A stretch of DNA of 64,000 nucleotides from contig NZ_LT607658.1 in the NCBI RefSeq assembly GCF_900095265.1, positions 111,524-175,523 of the forward strand. Reading direction: 5' to 3'. Under the pieces are notes generated by a model, which saw only the letters and a program-made list of their open reading frames with translations, searched no databases and was not told the DNA's origin. Shown one piece after another: positions 17,325 to 25,487 of this stretch (position 1 is the first letter of the stretch; each line of letters starts with the position of its first letter). The translations under genes were made by a program, and so were the position numbers. The stretch comes from Janthinobacterium sp. UMAB-56 (GTDB lineage Bacteria; Pseudomonadota; Gammaproteobacteria; Burkholderiales; Burkholderiaceae_D).

Positions 17325-20084
17325 TTAAAACGTGTAACGGCCGCCCAGCGTGAAGTAACGTCCCACTGCGCCCGCTTGGTGCAGCGATGGGTTGTAGTTG
17401 ATACGGCCATAGGTTTGCACGTCCAGTGGTGCCATCTTGTCGAACAGGTTGGTGATCGATGCGGTGAGTTCCCATTGCTTCGTGACACTCCACTTGGCAA
17501 ACAGATCCGTGGTCGTAAACGACGCGATACGGCAGTTTTTGTATGGTACGTCGTTGGCATCGGTGTCCAGGCAGTCACCGTTGACATCGTTCTTGTTGCT
17601 GATGCTGCTGACATAGTTCATGTTGGCAGTGACGTTAACCGGACCTTGATCCCAACCCAGAGTCAGGCGGACTTTGGTTTTTGGCGTACCGCCGTTACCG
17701 GACAGGTTGACGTCACCGTGGGTGCCGGCAAACTCCAGTACCGTGCCATCGGCGTTGGTACGGGTGAATTCCTTCATGTACGTCACCGTTACGCCCGAGT
17801 TGAAGCGGCCGTATTCGCCAGCGTTGTACTTGCCACGCAGATCCAGGTCGATACCCGAGGTCTTGGTCTTGCCAGCGTTCAGGTAAGGAGCTTTGACCAT
17901 CAGAATAGGGCCAACCAAGCCTGGGAAGTTGCTTGTAGGTTCGCCACGAACGATTTCCGCATCTGGGTAACCAGCTGGGTTGGCGACCACTGCACCAGGA
18001 TCGGAGCCGTTGATTTCGCCATCACGGACGATTTTCCACCAGTCGATCGACAGGCTGATGTTTTTGATCGGCTCAAGCACCACGCCCAGGCTGTAGCTCT
18101 TCGACGTTTCCGGCTTGATGTTCTTGTTGCCGATGGTGATCGCACCAACTTGTTGCGACGAGCAATCGATTGGTAATTTCGTCACGGCGCAACGCACTGG
18201 ATCGCTGGCGATGCTGGTGAACGCCGCTACGGCGCTGTTGCCGTTCTCCGCCGCGCTAGGAGCGCGGAAACCTTCAGCATACGTACCGCGGAAGGCCACG
18301 GCCGACGCTGGCGTGAACTTGAAGCCGACTTTTGGCGTGGTCGAGCGGCCATAGTCCGAGTAATCATCGCTGCGCAGCGCGAATTGCAGTTCCAATTCTT
18401 TCATGACTGGCGCGGCGAGTTCGGCGTACAGCGCCTTAACGTTGCGCGAACCCTGCGAAGCGGAATAGCCCAGGCCAACGATATCGTTGATGTCGGTATA
18501 TGGTGTCGACTGGCTGTTCGTTTCTTCCTTGCGGTATTCGGCGCCCAGAGCGATACCCATCATGCCGCCTGGCAATTGAAACAGTTCGCGCGTCGCTTTG
18601 AAGTCCAGCGAGGTGTTCTTCGTCGTGCCTGAGTTATTCAGCGTAGGCGACACCAGCGCCAGTACTTCAGGGGAATTGATAACGCCCTTGCCGATGCGGA
18701 AGGTGCCGTTGTTCAGCGCCGTGCGCAGGGCGCTGGAACGGTAGTAGCCCGTTTGCGTCCGGTCGGTTTTGCTTTCTGCGTACATCAGGCCAGTATCGTA
18801 ATCCCAGTTGGCGTATGTACCCTTGACGCCGGCCAGAACACGGGTGACGGTCGTTTCGAGGTTCGACGTGCGTGGACGCGAAGCATCGACCCAGCGTGGA
18901 CGGGCGGCGACGCCCAGGATGTTATCCGGGTGGTTTGCCGGCATCAGTAGCTGATCCGGGCCGGTGCTGGTGTTGTTGACGCGGGCATTGACCAAGTCAA
19001 AGCCCGCACCAGTCAGGCCGGACGGGGTAGAGTAGGTATCGGCCTTCGACTTGAAGATGCCCACTTCCGTGTAGCCTTGGGCATCGGCGCCCAATGCCAG
19101 GGTGCCGCGCATGAACAAGTTGACGTTTTCGGTCTTTGGCTGGATGGTCGCGAACTGGACTGGATCCCACAAGCAGCCGCCGCGGGAGTTGTCGTTCGAG
19201 CTGCCACCCTTCGGATCGAGGTTGACCGGATCGCACGAGCCTGGCAAGTTGGTTACGTTGCCAAGTGTTGGCGAAATTGGACGCAGGGTGCCCAGGAAGG
19301 AACTGCCACCGCCGTTGCCGGCGGTCGTCTGGCCAGCGCGCTGGTCGCGGCCACCCCATGGACGGGCATCAGCCTGGCCGATCCATTTGTCGCGGTTGCT
19401 TTGCTTGATTTCGCCCGATTTTTTCGCATCGATGGTGGCGAAGACGTTGAATTTGTCGGTGTCCATGTCGCCGAAGCCGATGGCGCCCGAGATGCTGGTG
19501 ACGGTGCCGTCGCCGTGGCCGCTCTGGCCGACATTGGCGGAGATGGTCTTGCCGACATAGTTCTGGCGCAAGATGATGTTGACCACGCCAGCGATCGCGT
19601 CGGAACCGTAAATGGCGGAAGCGCCGTCTTTCAGGATGTCGATACGGTCCACTGCGTCGAGCGGGATCGAGTTCAAGTCGACGAAGCTGCGCTGGCCGTC
19701 ATCGCCGAAGCCGTAAGGCGCCGTGCGGCGGCCATTAATCAGCACCAAGGTCGAACTGACGCTCAAACCGCGCAGCGAAACGCCGGAGGCGCTACCTGCG
19801 AAACCGTTGGTGAAGGAGCCGCTGATACTGCCGTTGTTGTCGGCGGAGATGCTGCGCACGACGTCGGCGATCGACGCTTTACCGGTTTGTTCGATATCTT
19901 TGCGGCTCAGGGTTTGAATGACCGAAATGGTTTCGGCTTCCGCGCGTTTGATGCTCGAACCTGTCACTTCGACCTTTTGAATGCTTCCGCCAGTGGTCTG
20001 TGCGTTGGCCATTTGCATGCCAAACGCAAGGCTGCCGATAAACATCAAACGGATAGACCGCGATAATCCTGTTTCCACCATCAT
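17325..20084 (-). CDS. TonB-dependent receptor (receptor 1)
   Basis: This outer-membrane active transporter has 919 residues. The start at 20084 is chosen because GAGGAG lies seven bases upstream; a further in-frame ATG at 20138 has no such site. A signal peptide ends near MQMANAQ. A possible TonB box sits in QKVEVTGSSIKR. The plug domain has LINGRRTAPYG, DLNSIPLDAVDRIDILKDG and AIAGVVNIIL. A 22-strand barrel region follows, ending in Phe as BAM substrates do. There is no STN signalling domain and no anti-sigma gene nearby. Near the C-terminus it shares the KMAPLDxxTYG signature with receptor 5. The substrate is unknown. A perfect inverted repeat lies about 110 bases upstream. Confidence 0.92.
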   Translation of the reverse strand: MMVETGLSRSIRLMFIGSLAFGMQMANAQTTGGSIQKVEVTGSSIKRAEAETISVIQTLSRKDIEQTGKASIADVVRSISADNNGSISGSFTNGFAGSASGVSLRGLSVSSTLVLINGRRTAPYGFGDDGQRSFVDLNSIPLDAVDRIDILKDGASAIYGSDAIAGVVNIILRQNYVGKTISANVGQSGHGDGTVTSISGAIGFGDMDTDKFNVFATIDAKKSGEIKQSNRDKWIGQADARPWGGRDQRAGQTTAGNGGGSSFLGTLRPISPTLGNVTNLPGSCDPVNLDPKGGSSNDNSRGGCLWDPVQFATIQPKTENVNLFMRGTLALGADAQGYTEVGIFKSKADTYSTPSGLTGAGFDLVNARVNNTSTGPDQLLMPANHPDNILGVAARPRWVDASRPRTSNLETTVTRVLAGVKGTYANWDYDTGLMYAESKTDRTQTGYYRSSALRTALNNGTFRIGKGVINSPEVLALVSPTLNNSGTTKNTSLDFKATRELFQLPGGMMGIALGAEYRKEETNSQSTPYTDINDIVGLGYSASQGSRNVKALYAELAAPVMKELELQFALRSDDYSDYGRSTTPKVGFKFTPASAVAFRGTYAEGFRAPSAAENGNSAVAAFTSIASDPVRCAVTKLPIDCSSQQVGAITIGNKNIKPETSKSYSLGVVLEPIKNISLSIDWWKIVRDGEINGSDPGAVVANPAGYPDAEIVRGEPTSNFPGLVGPILMVKAPYLNAGKTKTSGIDLDLRGKYNAGEYGRFNSGVTVTYMKEFTRTNADGTVLEFAGTHGDVNLSGNGGTPKTKVRLTLGWDQGPVNVTANMNYVSSISNKNDVNGDCLDTDANDVPYKNCRIASFTTTDLFAKWSVTKQWELTASITNLFDKMAPLDVQTYGRINYNPSLHQAGAVGRYFTLGGRYTF

Positions 20085-20869
20085 TGCAAAACTCCTCACA
20101 TTATGAATATGCGGCTTGACATTGCCATGTATCGGCAAAGCCGGCCATATATATATCTATTATTTTATCAATCGTCTCATGGACGGTGTCTTTGAAATCT
20201 TGAGTATTCAAGATTTCAAGACGTTAATGAAACCATCGCAACGACTTGGCTGTCAATTTTTATAGTGGAAATGCATATGAAAAAACAACACAAGGCACAG
20301 CTTGGCAGTTTGTCCTTGCCGTGCTGGTGGCCCCCTGACTGCAGCCCAGGGCTCATGCCTTGGCGCTTTTGGGGCTGGTGCATGCGGATGAAATGGTGGG
20401 AAAAGCGTTGTTTTTTTGTACTATACCGTAGAACGATAGACGTAAGCGCCATCATGGTGCAATATTAGGTTTCCGCATCAAAGGGGTGCGGTTATGTGCC
20501 ATCTTAGTGCTTAATTGCCGAATGTTTAGGCGGTGTACTTATTTCGAAATTCAGAATAATAATAGCGGAGCCGTAATTTTAAAAATGCGCGGTTTATTTT
20601 TGTTTTTATTTTCGCAATTTCGATGATGGGCCATACGTAAGGCGCCGTAATACTTTGCATTGCGGCGCGGTCGGTATTGTCGGTGCAGCATTGAAGCGCA
20701 CGGCAAGTGGCCGGAAGGCGAATAACAGATTTGGTGCTTGCAACTGGCGTTGCGCCGTGTCCATGGCAGGGCGCTCGGTTGGACTTGCAGGCGATGAAGG
20801 CGGCCCCTAGTCCTTGGCCACCTGTTAGCAGATCAGATGGTAATCAAAGATAGCATAAGCGCAGTGCGC
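20085..20869. other. Long intergenic region with an operator-like repeat
   Basis: This region separates receptor 1 from rsmE. The part nearest the receptor is AT-rich, with alternating AT at 20149–20156. It holds a perfect 10-base inverted repeat at 20194–20217. The middle (about 20500–20640) is also AT-rich. Small Trp- and Cys-rich open frames between 20216 and 20468 have no Shine-Dalgarno support. I see no gene in it. Confidence 0.55.
20194..20217. repeat. Perfect inverted repeat upstream of receptor 1
   Basis: GAAATCTTGA (20194–20203) and TCAAGATTTC (20208–20217) are perfect complements with a 4-base spacer. The dyad lies 110–133 bases upstream of the receptor start, within an AT-rich control region, and no T-run follows. 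An operator for a dimeric regulator is the likeliest reading. Confidence 0.5.
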
Positions 20870-21595
20870 CTACATCCCACCCCACAATATCGCCAGCGTC
20901 GCCAGCGCCGTCAATCCCGCCGTTTCCGTGCGCAGGATGCGCGGCCCCATGGACAGGCCGATGGCGCCGGCGGCCAGGGCGGCTTTTTCTTCCGCTTCCG
21001 AAAACCCGCCTTCCGGTCCCACCATCACCGTAATCGCTTGCGGCGGCTGGTGGCGCGCCCAGTCTGCCAGCGACTGCTGCGCGCGCGGCGTCAGGATGAT
21101 GCGCTTATGCAAATCTTGCTGGCTGCTCCAGCTATTGAAGTCTTGCAAAGGCGCCAGTTGTGCCAGGCGGTTGCGGCCGCATTGTTCTGAAGCGGAAACA
21201 ATAATCCCTTGCCAATGCGCGAGTTTTTTCTCTGCCCGCTCGGCGGACAGGCGCACGACGCAACGTTGCGCCGACAGCGGCACGATGCCCGCGGCGCCCA
21301 GTTCGATGGCCTTTTCGATGATCCAGTCCATCTTCGACGCTTCCGGCAGCGCTTGCGCCAGGGTCACGGCATACGGCAGCTCCGCTTCACGCGCCACGTG
21401 GGCTTGCACTTCGGCCGTCACGCTGCGCTTGGCGACCGTTACCAGGCTCGCTTGCACTTCGCCACCTTCGCCATTGAACAGGGTGATGAAGTCGCCCGGC
21501 GCCAGGCGCACGACCTGGATATGGTGGGCGACAGCCTCCGGCAGAGCGATGGTGGTGCCGGCAACGAGCGGCTGGGGACAGAAAAAACGCGGCAT
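20870..21595 (-). CDS. rsmE: 16S rRNA (uracil-1498-N3)-methyltransferase RsmE
   Basis: RsmE methylates U1498 of 16S rRNA with S-adenosylmethionine. The 241-residue product begins MPRFFCPQPL with GAGGA upstream. It has the N-terminal PUA-like domain and then a SPOUT methyltransferase domain, whose knot motifs TVMVGPEGGFSEAE and GPRILRTETA are clear. An upstream in-frame extension to 21766 would cross the tkt promoter region and is unlikely. The gene is divergent from tkt, separated by 194 bases. Confidence 0.93.
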   Translation of the reverse strand: MPRFFCPQPLVAGTTIALPEAVAHHIQVVRLAPGDFITLFNGEGGEVQASLVTVAKRSVTAEVQAHVAREAELPYAVTLAQALPEASKMDWIIEKAIELGAAGIVPLSAQRCVVRLSAERAEKKLAHWQGIIVSASEQCGRNRLAQLAPLQDFNSWSSQQDLHKRIILTPRAQQSLADWARHQPPQAITVMVGPEGGFSEAEEKAALAAGAIGLSMGPRILRTETAGLTALATLAILWGGM

Positions 21596-21789
21596 GCAAA
21601 TCCTCAACGGGGGTAAGTGGGGTGGAAAGACGTCAAAGTATAGCCATTTGGCGGGCCAGTACGCCGCAATTCTAATTTGCAGCCCCTCAGTCTGGTAAAA
21701 TAGTTGACTACATAAAGCAGCCGGCCTGGGTTCTTTCTTGTCCGCGCTGCTGCAAACGAATCCCAAACTCGCGACTGACCCACACCATC

Positions 21790-23787
21790 ATGACAACTAC
21801 GCTCCCGACTACCAAAATGGCCAATGCGATCCGCGCACTGGCAATGGACGCTGTACAAAAGGCCAACTCCGGCCATCCAGGCATGCCGATGGGCATGGCC
21901 GAGATCGCAGTTGCCCTGTGGAGTGGTCACTATCGCCACAATCCAGCGAATCCAAAATGGCAGAACCGCGACCGTTTCCTGTTGTCGAACGGCCACGGCT
22001 CGATGCTGCACTACGCACTGCTGCACCTGACGGGCTACGAGCTGTCGATGGATGACATCAAGGCCTTCCGCCAGATGCATTCGAAAACCCCGGGCCACCC
22101 GGAAGTCGATGTCACGCCAGGCGTGGAAACGACCACCGGCCCGCTGGGCCAGGGTATCGCCAACGCCGTCGGCATGGCGCTGTCGGAGCAATTGCTGGCC
22201 GCTGAATTCAACAAGCCTGGCCACGACATCGTCAACCACTACACCTATGCCTTCGTCGGCGACGGTTGCTTGATGGAAGGTATTTCGCACGAAGTGTGCG
22301 CGCTGGCTGGTACCCTCGGCTTGAACAAGCTGATCGCCCTGTACGATGACAACGGCATTTCCATCGACGGCAAAGTCGAAGGCTGGTTCACGGACGACAC
22401 CCCGGCGCGCTTTGAAGCGTACGGCTGGAACGTCATCCGCGCCGTCGACGGCCATGATGTTGCCGCCGTGTCCGCCGCCATCGCCGCCGCCAAGACCGCA
22501 TCGAAGCCAACCTTGATCTGCTGCAAGACCATCATCGGCAAGGGTTCGCCGAACCTGCAAGGCGGAGACAAGGTCCACGGCGCCGCGCTGGGCGACAAGG
22601 AAATCGCCGCCGTGCGCGAATACATCGGCTGGGATGCCGCTCCATTCGAGATGCCGGCCGACGTGTACGCAGCCTGGGATGCCAAGCAACAAGGCGCCCT
22701 GCTGGAAGCGGACTGGAACGAGCGTTTTGGCGCCTACAGCCGCGAATTCCCGCAGCAAGCAGCCGAACTGACTCGCCGCATGCAGGGCGAATTGCCAGCC
22801 GCGTTTGAAACGGCGCTGTCGGCCGCCATCGCTTCCTGCGTCGAGAAGAAAGAAAACATCGCCACCCGCAAGGCCAGCCAGAACGCCATCCAGGCACTGG
22901 CTTCGTCCTTGCCGGAATTCCTCGGCGGTTCGGCCGACCTGACCGGTTCTAACCTGACCAACTGGAAAGAGTGTGTGGCCGTGCGTTCGGGCCAGCCTGG
23001 CAACCATATCAATTACGGCGTGCGCGAATTCGGCATGAGCGCCATCATGAACGGCATCACTTTGCACGGCGGTTACATCCCGTTCGGCGCCACGTTCCTG
23101 ACGTTCTCCGATTACAGCCGCAATGCGCTGCGCATGGCCGCCCTGATGAAACTGCGTTCGATCTTCGTGTTCACCCACGATTCGATCGGCCTGGGCGAAG
23201 ACGGCCCGACGCACCAATCGGTCGAGCACGTCTCGTCGATGCGCTTGATCCCGAACCTGGACAACTGGCGTCCATGCGACACCGTCGAGTCGGCTGCTGC
23301 CTGGGGCGCCGCCGTGCGCCGCAAGGATGGCCCGTCGACCCTGATCTTCTCGCGCCAGAACCTGCCGTACCAGGAGCGTAGCGCTGAACAGATCGAAAAC
23401 ATCTATCGCGGCGGCTATGTGCTGAACGACGTGGCGGATGCGAAGGCGATCCTGATCGCTACCGGTTCCGAAGTGGAACTGGCTGTCGCCGCCGCCAGCG
23501 CGCTGGCTGCCGAAGGCATCGCCGTGCGCGTGGTGTCGATGCCGTCGACCGACGTGTATGACCGCCAGGACGCCGCCTACAAGGCCAGCGTGCTGACCAA
23601 GGGCGTGCCGCGCGTGGCCATCGAGGCTGGCGTGACCAGCTTCTGGTACAAATACGTGGGCCTGGAAGGCGCCGTGGTCGGTATCGACACGTTTGGCGAA
23701 TCGGCGCCTGCCGGCGTGCTGTTCAAGCACTTCGGCTTCACGGTCGACAACGTCGTGGCCAAGGTGAAAGCCGTTATCGCTGGCTGA
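21790..23787 (+). CDS. tkt: Transketolase
   Basis: Transketolase moves two-carbon ketol units in the pentose phosphate and Calvin-type pathways using thiamine diphosphate. The 665-residue length is typical. Motifs include the N-terminal [13 protein letters not shown], the ThDP/Mg-binding [28 protein letters not shown], and in the pyrimidine domain [19 protein letters not shown]. The C-terminal domain has [11 protein letters not shown]. It is followed 75 bases later by gap, so the two central-carbon genes may form one unit. A hairpin between them (23807–23821) lacks an adjacent T-run, so read-through is plausible. Confidence 0.97.
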   Translation: MTTTLPTTKMANAIRALAMDAVQKANSGHPGMPMGMAEIAVALWSGHYRHNPANPKWQNRDRFLLSNGHGSMLHYALLHLTGYELSMDDIKAFRQMHSKTPGHPEVDVTPGVETTTGPLGQGIANAVGMALSEQLLAAEFNKPGHDIVNHYTYAFVGDGCLMEGISHEVCALAGTLGLNKLIALYDDNGISIDGKVEGWFTDDTPARFEAYGWNVIRAVDGHDVAAVSAAIAAAKTASKPTLICCKTIIGKGSPNLQGGDKVHGAALGDKEIAAVREYIGWDAAPFEMPADVYAAWDAKQQGALLEADWNERFGAYSREFPQQAAELTRRMQGELPAAFETALSAAIASCVEKKENIATRKASQNAIQALASSLPEFLGGSADLTGSNLTNWKECVAVRSGQPGNHINYGVREFGMSAIMNGITLHGGYIPFGATFLTFSDYSRNALRMAALMKLRSIFVFTHDSIGLGEDGPTHQSVEHVSSMRLIPNLDNWRPCDTVESAAAWGAAVRRKDGPSTLIFSRQNLPYQERSAEQIENIYRGGYVLNDVADAKAILIATGSEVELAVAAASALAAEGIAVRVVSMPSTDVYDRQDAAYKASVLTKGVPRVAIEAGVTSFWYKYVGLEGAVVGIDTFGESAPAGVLFKHFGFTVDNVVAKVKAVIAG

Positions 23788-23862
23788 ATTGATTTTTAAC
23801 GTTCCGGGCGAGGTTCTCGCCGGGAGCGTGCATGTACCTTCTTTTTTAATCAGGAGCAGAGT

Positions 23863-24873
23863 ATGACGATCAAAGTTGCAATCAATGGCTACGGCCGCAT
23901 CGGCCGTAATGTGTTGCGCGCTTTCTATGAAGGCGGCAAGAAACAGGATATCCAGATCGTTGCCATCAACGACCTGGGCGATGCCAAATCGAACGCCCAC
24001 CTGACGCGCTACGACACCGCGCACGGCAAGTTCCCGGGCACGGTCACTGTCGAAGGCGACAACATGATCGTCAATGGCGATCCGATCCGCGTATTCGCAC
24101 AGCGCAACCCGGCTGAAATCCCATGGGGCGAGCTGGGCGTGGACGTCGTGCTTGAGTGCACCGGCTTCTTCACGACAAAAGAGAAAGCTTCGGCGCACTT
24201 GAAGGGCGGCGCGAAAAAAGTCATCATCTCCGCACCAGGCGGCAAGGACGTCGACGCGACCGTTGTTTTCGGCGTCAACCACTCGGTATTGAAATCGACC
24301 GACACCGTCATCTCGAACGCTTCGTGCACCACCAACTGCCTGGCACCGCTGGTCAAGCCACTCAACGACGCTATCGGCATCGAAACGGGCCTGATGACCA
24401 CCGTGCACGCCTACACCAACGACCAGGTGCTGTCCGACGTGATGCATGAAGACCTGCGTCGTGCCCGTTCGGCCACCATGAGCATGATCCCGACCAAGAC
24501 GGGTGCTGCCGCCGCCGTGGGTCTGGTGCTGCCTGAGCTCAATGGCAAGCTGGACGGTTTCGCCATCCGCGTGCCGACCATCAACGTATCGCTGGTCGAC
24601 CTGTCCTTCATCGCCAAGCGCGACACCACCGTGGAAGAAGTCAACGCCCTGATGAAGGCCGCTTCGGAAGGCGCCCTGGAAGGCATCCTGACGTACCAGA
24701 CCGAACCGCTGGTATCGATCGACTTCAACCACAACCCGGCTTCGTCGAACTTCGATTCGACCCTGACCAAGGTATCGGGCCGTTTGGTGAAAGTCTCGTC
24801 GTGGTACGACAATGAGTGGGGTTTCTCGAACCGCATGCTCGACACCACCGTTGCGCTGATGTCGGCCAAGTAA
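23863..24873 (+). CDS. gap: Type I glyceraldehyde-3-phosphate dehydrogenase
   Basis: The enzyme oxidises glyceraldehyde 3-phosphate to 1,3-bisphosphoglycerate with NAD(P). The 336-residue product has the dinucleotide-binding start [16 protein letters not shown], the catalytic [12 protein letters not shown] with Cys155, and the closing [18 protein letters not shown] precedes the ATG at a normal distance. The gene follows tkt and ends in a strong terminator. The NDLGD motif at 36–40 follows the first Rossmann strand, where cofactor choice is set; I cannot decide between NAD and NADP. Confidence 0.97.
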   Translation: MTIKVAINGYGRIGRNVLRAFYEGGKKQDIQIVAINDLGDAKSNAHLTRYDTAHGKFPGTVTVEGDNMIVNGDPIRVFAQRNPAEIPWGELGVDVVLECTGFFTTKEKASAHLKGGAKKVIISAPGGKDVDATVVFGVNHSVLKSTDTVISNASCTTNCLAPLVKPLNDAIGIETGLMTTVHAYTNDQVLSDVMHEDLRRARSATMSMIPTKTGAAAAVGLVLPELNGKLDGFAIRVPTINVSLVDLSFIAKRDTTVEEVNALMKAASEGALEGILTYQTEPLVSIDFNHNPASSNFDSTLTKVSGRLVKVSSWYDNEWGFSNRMLDTTVALMSAK

Positions 24874-24916
24874 TTCATCAAAACGCTGCAGTGAACGCAC
24901 CCTGAGCGGTGCCGGG

Positions 24917-24946
24917 CCGCCCTGTCTGACAGGGCGGTTTTTTTTT
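24917..24946 (+). terminator. Terminator after gap
   Basis: CCGCCCTGT (24917–24925) pairs perfectly with ACAGGGCGG (24929–24937). Nine T follow to 24946. Confidence 0.95.
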
Positions 24947-24949
24947 GCG

Positions 24950-25487
24950 CGTACATCTTGCGCGCGCATCGATGGTGTTTTTCAGTCCAGGTGGCGTGTT
25001 ATACATGACTACCTTTAGTTACATTTTTTTTGCCGTGTATGCTGAATAAAATTCCTCGCTCCATTCTGCCGCAGCATCCTGCTGCCGTGCCCCATTCCGC
25101 TTGCCTCGCAGACCGCTATTGTCATTCTCAGTTGTAATAAAAACCAATTGTCCTCAGCCTTACATGATTCTGACAAGAACGTAAATGCCAAACTGGAAAC
25201 TATTTACCCTGTTAAATTTAATTCTAATTTATCGATATTTTCCAAGCTTAATATCGGTAAATTTAATATTTAATATTTAATATTTCGTCAAGTCGTTTTA
25301 TAGCAACATAAACTAACATTTGTAACAAAATGAAAAAACTTGCATGCATAATAAAGTTTCATGCAGACAACGCATGACCGCGTTTGGGACACGTATTGCC
25401 TGCCTGGAATATGTAACGCCGCTGGCTGCCTGAATCTGAGTTGCAATAACAAAACTGACTATATAAAAAAGCACAAAGGGAAGAGTA
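24950..25487. other. AT-rich upstream region of receptor 2 with repeats
   Basis: No gene is seen. The region is much more AT-rich than its surroundings, especially 25180–25340. It holds an inverted repeat CGATATT–N10–AATATCG (25233–25256) and three perfect tandem copies of TTTAATA (25262–25282). These probably belong to the control region of the receptor gene that starts at 25488. Confidence 0.55.
25262..25282. repeat. Three tandem copies of a 7-base AT repeat
   Basis: TTTAATA occurs three times head to tail without a mismatch, about 205 bases upstream of receptor 2. A change in copy number could shift promoter spacing or DNA bending. Confidence 0.8.

Noticed and set aside
20265..20468. A 67-codon Trp- and Cys-rich frame upstream of receptor 1
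   Set aside because: It has no Shine-Dalgarno sequence and no family resemblance, and it lies in a region that looks regulatory.
23801..23830. Hairpin between tkt and gap
   Set aside because: GGCGAG/CTCGCC is only six pairs and the nearest T-run is 14 bases further on, so it is not a convincing terminator.
21604..24969. An 1121-codon minus-strand frame across tkt and gap
   Set aside because: It is antisense to two clear housekeeping genes and has the composition of a codon-bias shadow.
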